Source: Acidobacteriaceae bacterium (GTDB lineage: Bacteria; Acidobacteriota; Terriglobia; Terriglobales; Acidobacteriaceae). Taken from it: DNA of 14,070 bases. Both the position numbers and the translations under genes were made by a program. A model generated the notes under the pieces. The model saw only the letters and a list, made by a program, of their open reading frames with translations, made no database searches and was not told the DNA's origin. This document shows, one piece after another, positions 11,370 to 14,070 of this stretch (position 1 is its first letter; each line of letters starts with the position of its first letter). Location of the stretch: NCBI GenBank assembly GCA_003152795.1, contig PMBA01000128.1, positions 1 through 14,070 on the forward strand, written 5' to 3'.

Positions 11370-13094
11370 ATGGTGGGTTCGTCTGTCGTCGATTTGTCTG
11401 TAGTCGGTTCGCCGGGCAGTGGTTCGCCAGGCCTCCGTTTGCCAGCCATTGAAAATGGTTCTCCCCAGCTTGCTCCGGATCAGTTTCGCGCCGCCCTTGC
11501 AAAGTTCCTCCCCAAAGGAGCCACCCCCGCCGAACAGACCCGTGCCATCGAAGCCGGGCTGCGAAGCCCCGCCGGCCAGGCCATGCGGGATGCGATGGCG
11601 CGTTGGATCGTCGACTCAGTCGTTCCGGTGGAGAGGTTAGTTCCGCACGCTTACCTGGCATGGCGCCCACCGGTTCGGGACGCAATGATGTTTGTGATCG
11701 CGCGGCTCTCGCCCGCACGCCTCGCCCCCAAACTTCTGGAGCAACTTGAGCTTCCCTCGAACACTACGGCGGAACAACGCCTGTTGCGGCTGATTGCAAA
11801 AGTGCCCGGCCTGCAAAAACTGGGACAAGTCATCGCCCGCAACCAGCACCTCCGTCCCGCTCTCCGCAACGCACTGGCGCGGCTGGAAAATGGAATTCGC
11901 GATGTCCGGCCGGAAGACATAGTCGCGATCATTCGGCAGGAACTCGGGAAACGGATCGGGAAATACTCCGTGATCATCGCGCCGGCCATCCTCTCCGAGG
12001 CCAGTGTCAGTGCGGTGGTGCGCTTCACCTGGCGTGACCCGGCCAGCGGAAAGCAGGAACGCGGTGTTTTCAAGGTCCTGAAGCCCCACATCCCCGAGTA
12101 CTTTGCGGAGGACATGGACTATTTGCAGGGTTTGGCTCAGTACTTCGCGGACCGGCAGCGTAATTACGGATTTCCCGCGAACCTGCTTCCCGATACCTTC
12201 AAGAAAGTCCGGCGTTTGCTGCGGCACGAGGTCAACTTCGTCCGGGAGCAGAAGACGTTACTTGAAGCATGGGGTCTGTATCGGTCGATGAAAGGCATTC
12301 GCGTGCCGCGGCTGATTCAGCCGCTGTGTACATCCAGAATTACGGCGCTCACCGAGGAGCGTGGCATCAAGGTGACGAGCGCGGCCGCCCGCCTGACGGA
12401 GTCGCGGCGCAAGAAAGTTGCCGAGCAGCTCATTGAAGCGCTGGTCGCGGTCCCTCTTTTGTCGTCCGACAAAGATGCCATTTTTCACGGCGATCCCCAT
12501 GCCGGCAACCTGCTCTATGACAATCGCACCGGCGAACTGACGATCATCGACTGGGCGCTGCGGGAACGCTTAAGCCGCGATCAGCGCCGCCATCTCGCGC
12601 TCTTGTTTCTGATGGTCACCTTGCGCGACCCCTTGGGCACCCGCAACGAAGTTCTGGCACTCAGTCAGCAGCACATCAGGAGCGCCTCACCGCGGGGGCG
12701 GATGGTTTCCGAGTTCGTCACGCATTTTCTCGACAAACTGCCGGTCGTTCCCAGCGGCGTTGATGCGATGCTGCTCTTGGAAAGCCTTGCCATGAAGGGT
12801 GTCAAATTCCCCGGACCGCTGATCATGTTATCCAAGGTGATGTTCACGCTCGATGGAATCCTGGGCGACGTCGGAGGATCCAGCAAGGGCATGGGCTTCA
12901 CCATTGCGCGTCACGTTGCACAGCATTGGATCGCCAATCGCACAGAGTTCCGTTCGCCCTTGATGACACGGGATTGGATTACCCTCCAGTGCAGCGCTTT
13001 GCTTTATACCGGCCGTCTGTGGCTGCAGTGTGAGCAGGCAATATTGGATCGCTTGCTGCCACCGGGTTCGGCGTCCCCGCTCGCCTCCGCTTGA
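11370..13094 (+). CDS. Divergent ABC1/UbiB-family atypical kinase-like protein
   Basis: The product is 574 aa. The start is the ATG at 11370 with a weak GGGTGA upstream; the low-complexity first 25 residues leave the start uncertain. ABC1/UbiB features appear in order: the K-x-G-Q motif (K150-LGQ), a shortened Ala/Ser loop (EASVSAV, 210-216), the beta-strand lysine (VFKVLK, K235 or K238), HEVNFVREQ (286-294), the catalytic HGDPHAGNLL (373-382), and IIDWA (392-396). Several core motifs depart from the family norm: the AAAS-type loop is EASVS, ExD is ExN (E287, N289), and DFG is DWA. The family acts as ATPases/kinases that support ubiquinone or other isoprenoid-lipid metabolism. The changes suggest altered or weak nucleotide chemistry. 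I see no clear C-terminal membrane helix pair. It is separated from the oxidase operon by more than 400 bases and is probably transcribed on its own. Confidence 0.8.
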   Translation: MVGSSVVDLSVVGSPGSGSPGLRLPAIENGSPQLAPDQFRAALAKFLPKGATPAEQTRAIEAGLRSPAGQAMRDAMARWIVDSVVPVERLVPHAYLAWRPPVRDAMMFVIARLSPARLAPKLLEQLELPSNTTAEQRLLRLIAKVPGLQKLGQVIARNQHLRPALRNALARLENGIRDVRPEDIVAIIRQELGKRIGKYSVIIAPAILSEASVSAVVRFTWRDPASGKQERGVFKVLKPHIPEYFAEDMDYLQGLAQYFADRQRNYGFPANLLPDTFKKVRRLLRHEVNFVREQKTLLEAWGLYRSMKGIRVPRLIQPLCTSRITALTEERGIKVTSAAARLTESRRKKVAEQLIEALVAVPLLSSDKDAIFHGDPHAGNLLYDNRTGELTIIDWALRERLSRDQRRHLALLFLMVTLRDPLGTRNEVLALSQQHIRSASPRGRMVSEFVTHFLDKLPVVPSGVDAMLLLESLAMKGVKFPGPLIMLSKVMFTLDGILGDVGGSSKGMGFTIARHVAQHWIANRTEFRSPLMTRDWITLQCSALLYTGRLWLQCEQAILDRLLPPGSASPLASA

Positions 13095-13103
13095 GGAACG
13101 CTT

Positions 13104-13116
13104 TAGCAGCCTGCTA
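13104..13116. terminator. Small inverted repeat between convergent genes
   Basis: TAGCAG-C-CTGCTA is a perfect 6+1+6 inverted repeat in the 96-base gap between two convergent genes. It could help end transcription from either side, but neither strand has a T-run next to it and the stem would be only about 5 bp. Confidence 0.25.
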
Positions 13117-13190
13117 CCGGCGATTCGATCAGGGCATGCTTTCAGGCGTACCTTAGTTGCCACTTTTCCGTTTCGCTCTCGCGCCCCCAG

Positions 13191-14015
13191 TCAATCCGCT
13201 TGCTTGCGGGCGCTGAACGTCAAAATGGAGCCGGATACTTCGGGCTGGAAATCCGTAAAGCCTGTAGCCGTCAAGTAATGCGCCATCTGCGGAAGATCGA
13301 ATACATGAAGGCCGTGACGTGTACGACTCCACTCCCGCACACTCCGAAACCGAAGGACTCCGCTGCGGCCTGCGGCGAAAGTAAACACGGAAAGAATTGC
13401 CGCTGGTTTCATGACGCGAGCCATCTCGCGCAAAGCAATCACCGTATCCGTGAAGAGATGAAGCGAGCCACAACAGAGGGCGGCGTCGAAAAGGCCATCT
13501 TCGAAAGGGAGAGCCTCCACTCGTGCGCGAGCGAAATGCATGTTGCGGATGCCTTCCCGCGCCGCATAAACTGCGCCTTGCCGCAGCATTCCCATGGATA
13601 CGTCGATTCCGAACACTTCCTTCGACGGTGATGCAACCCGCCGCCCGTAGGTGCCGGGCCCGCACGCGATATCCAGCACCCGTCCCTTGGTCGATTGGAC
13701 TTTCTCAGACACGATATTGATCAGCTGTGCCAGAGATGGGCTGTGAAATCCACCATAAATATTTAGAACCATCGGATACCACAACCGCGACTCGTAAATG
13801 CGTGCCATCCGGTCGATAAAGCGCATTCTCCTTAGTTCAGGGTCCGCACTTCGGGATAGCTCCTCAAGAATGAAGTCGGGTATGGTCTCCCTGATTGGGT
13901 AAGCTTTCGAACAGGCGGGACAGCGGAACTCAGCCTCTTCGCGGCACAAGAGACGCTTGCACGCAGGGCAAGCGTAGATTCCGAGTTCGCTGGCGGTGAA
14001 TGAGTCAGGCGGCAT
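13191..14015 (-). CDS. Class I SAM-dependent methyltransferase with N-terminal zinc ribbon
   Basis: The product is 274 aa with an ATG start at 14015. A four-cysteine zinc ribbon opens the protein (C16-PA-C19 and C32-PA-C35, followed by YPIRETIPDF), resembling Trm112-type and RlmA-type N-termini. The Rossmann-fold methyltransferase domain follows: motif I VLDIACGPGTYG (113-124), an acidic residue closing strand 2 (FGIDVS, D138), VEALPFEDGLFDAAL (166-180) covering motifs III-IV, and LREMARVMKP (195-204). The likely fold is therefore certain, but the substrate is not visible. RlmA (23S rRNA guanine) shares the ribbon-plus-methyltransferase plan, yet small-molecule or lipid methylation is just as possible. 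The gene is convergent with the ABC1-type gene. UbiB-type and methyltransferase genes can both belong to quinone pathways, but here that is only a suggestion. Confidence 0.85.
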   Translation of the reverse strand: MPPDSFTASELGIYACPACKRLLCREEAEFRCPACSKAYPIRETIPDFILEELSRSADPELRRMRFIDRMARIYESRLWYPMVLNIYGGFHSPSLAQLINIVSEKVQSTKGRVLDIACGPGTYGRRVASPSKEVFGIDVSMGMLRQGAVYAAREGIRNMHFARARVEALPFEDGLFDAALCCGSLHLFTDTVIALREMARVMKPAAILSVFTFAAGRSGVLRFRSVREWSRTRHGLHVFDLPQMAHYLTATGFTDFQPEVSGSILTFSARKQAD

Positions 14016-14070
14016 CGTTCCAATCCGTCTCTGCCGCTGGCGGAATATAGCTCATCGCCCGTTCGGCCAG

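Noticed and set aside
1..14070. CRISPR array, insertion sequence or transposase
   Set aside because: I see no regularly spaced repeats, no terminal inverted repeats flanking a gene and no transposase-like protein.

Overview
The window looks like a chromosomal segment of a GC-rich Gram-negative aerobe. The protein styles and the layout of the oxidase cluster suggest Acidobacteriota. That placement is an inference from recall, because there is no rRNA or other marker gene here.

Layout: (1) At 193-2591, on the minus strand, lie two exported SH3-domain proteins coupled by a 4-base ATGA overlap. (2) A divergent intergenic region at 2592-2921 carries two inverted repeats. (3) At 2922-10938, on the plus strand, is a compact nine-gene respiratory operon. 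In order it encodes a Cyc2-like outer-membrane cytochrome-porin fusion, a periplasmic diheme cytochrome c, an exported cupredoxin-like copper protein, cytochrome oxidase subunits II and I, two subunit III-type proteins, a subunit IV-type protein, and a small CxxC membrane protein that follows only 20 nt later. (4) At 10939-11369 there is no gene, but 11155-11291 can fold into a tRNA-like structure with an encoded CCA end. (5) At 11370-13094 is a divergent ABC1/UbiB-family kinase-like protein. (6) At 13191-14015, on the minus strand and convergent with it, is a zinc-ribbon SAM methyltransferase.

The centrepiece is the operon. Its gene order (outer-membrane cytochrome-porin, diheme cytochrome c, cupredoxin, coxB, coxA, coxC, coxD) closely parallels the rus operon of Acidithiobacillus ferrooxidans. 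That operon carries electrons from Fe(II) outside the cell to an aa3 oxidase: Cyc2, Cyc1, a cupredoxin partner of the oxidase, then CoxBACD. No bc1 or alternative complex III is encoded here. The sequence therefore supports a hypothesis in which electrons enter at the outer membrane, cross the periplasm on the diheme cytochrome and/or copper protein, and reduce O2 at an oxidase. The oxidase is unusual: the K-pathway lysine position is Leu, and the CuA loop carries Gln like Thermus ba3. Strong hairpins lie between several of the genes, and one holds the Shine-Dalgarno sequence exactly in its loop. This suggests tuning of protein ratios at the RNA level.

All functional statements come from reading motifs by eye; no database search was possible.
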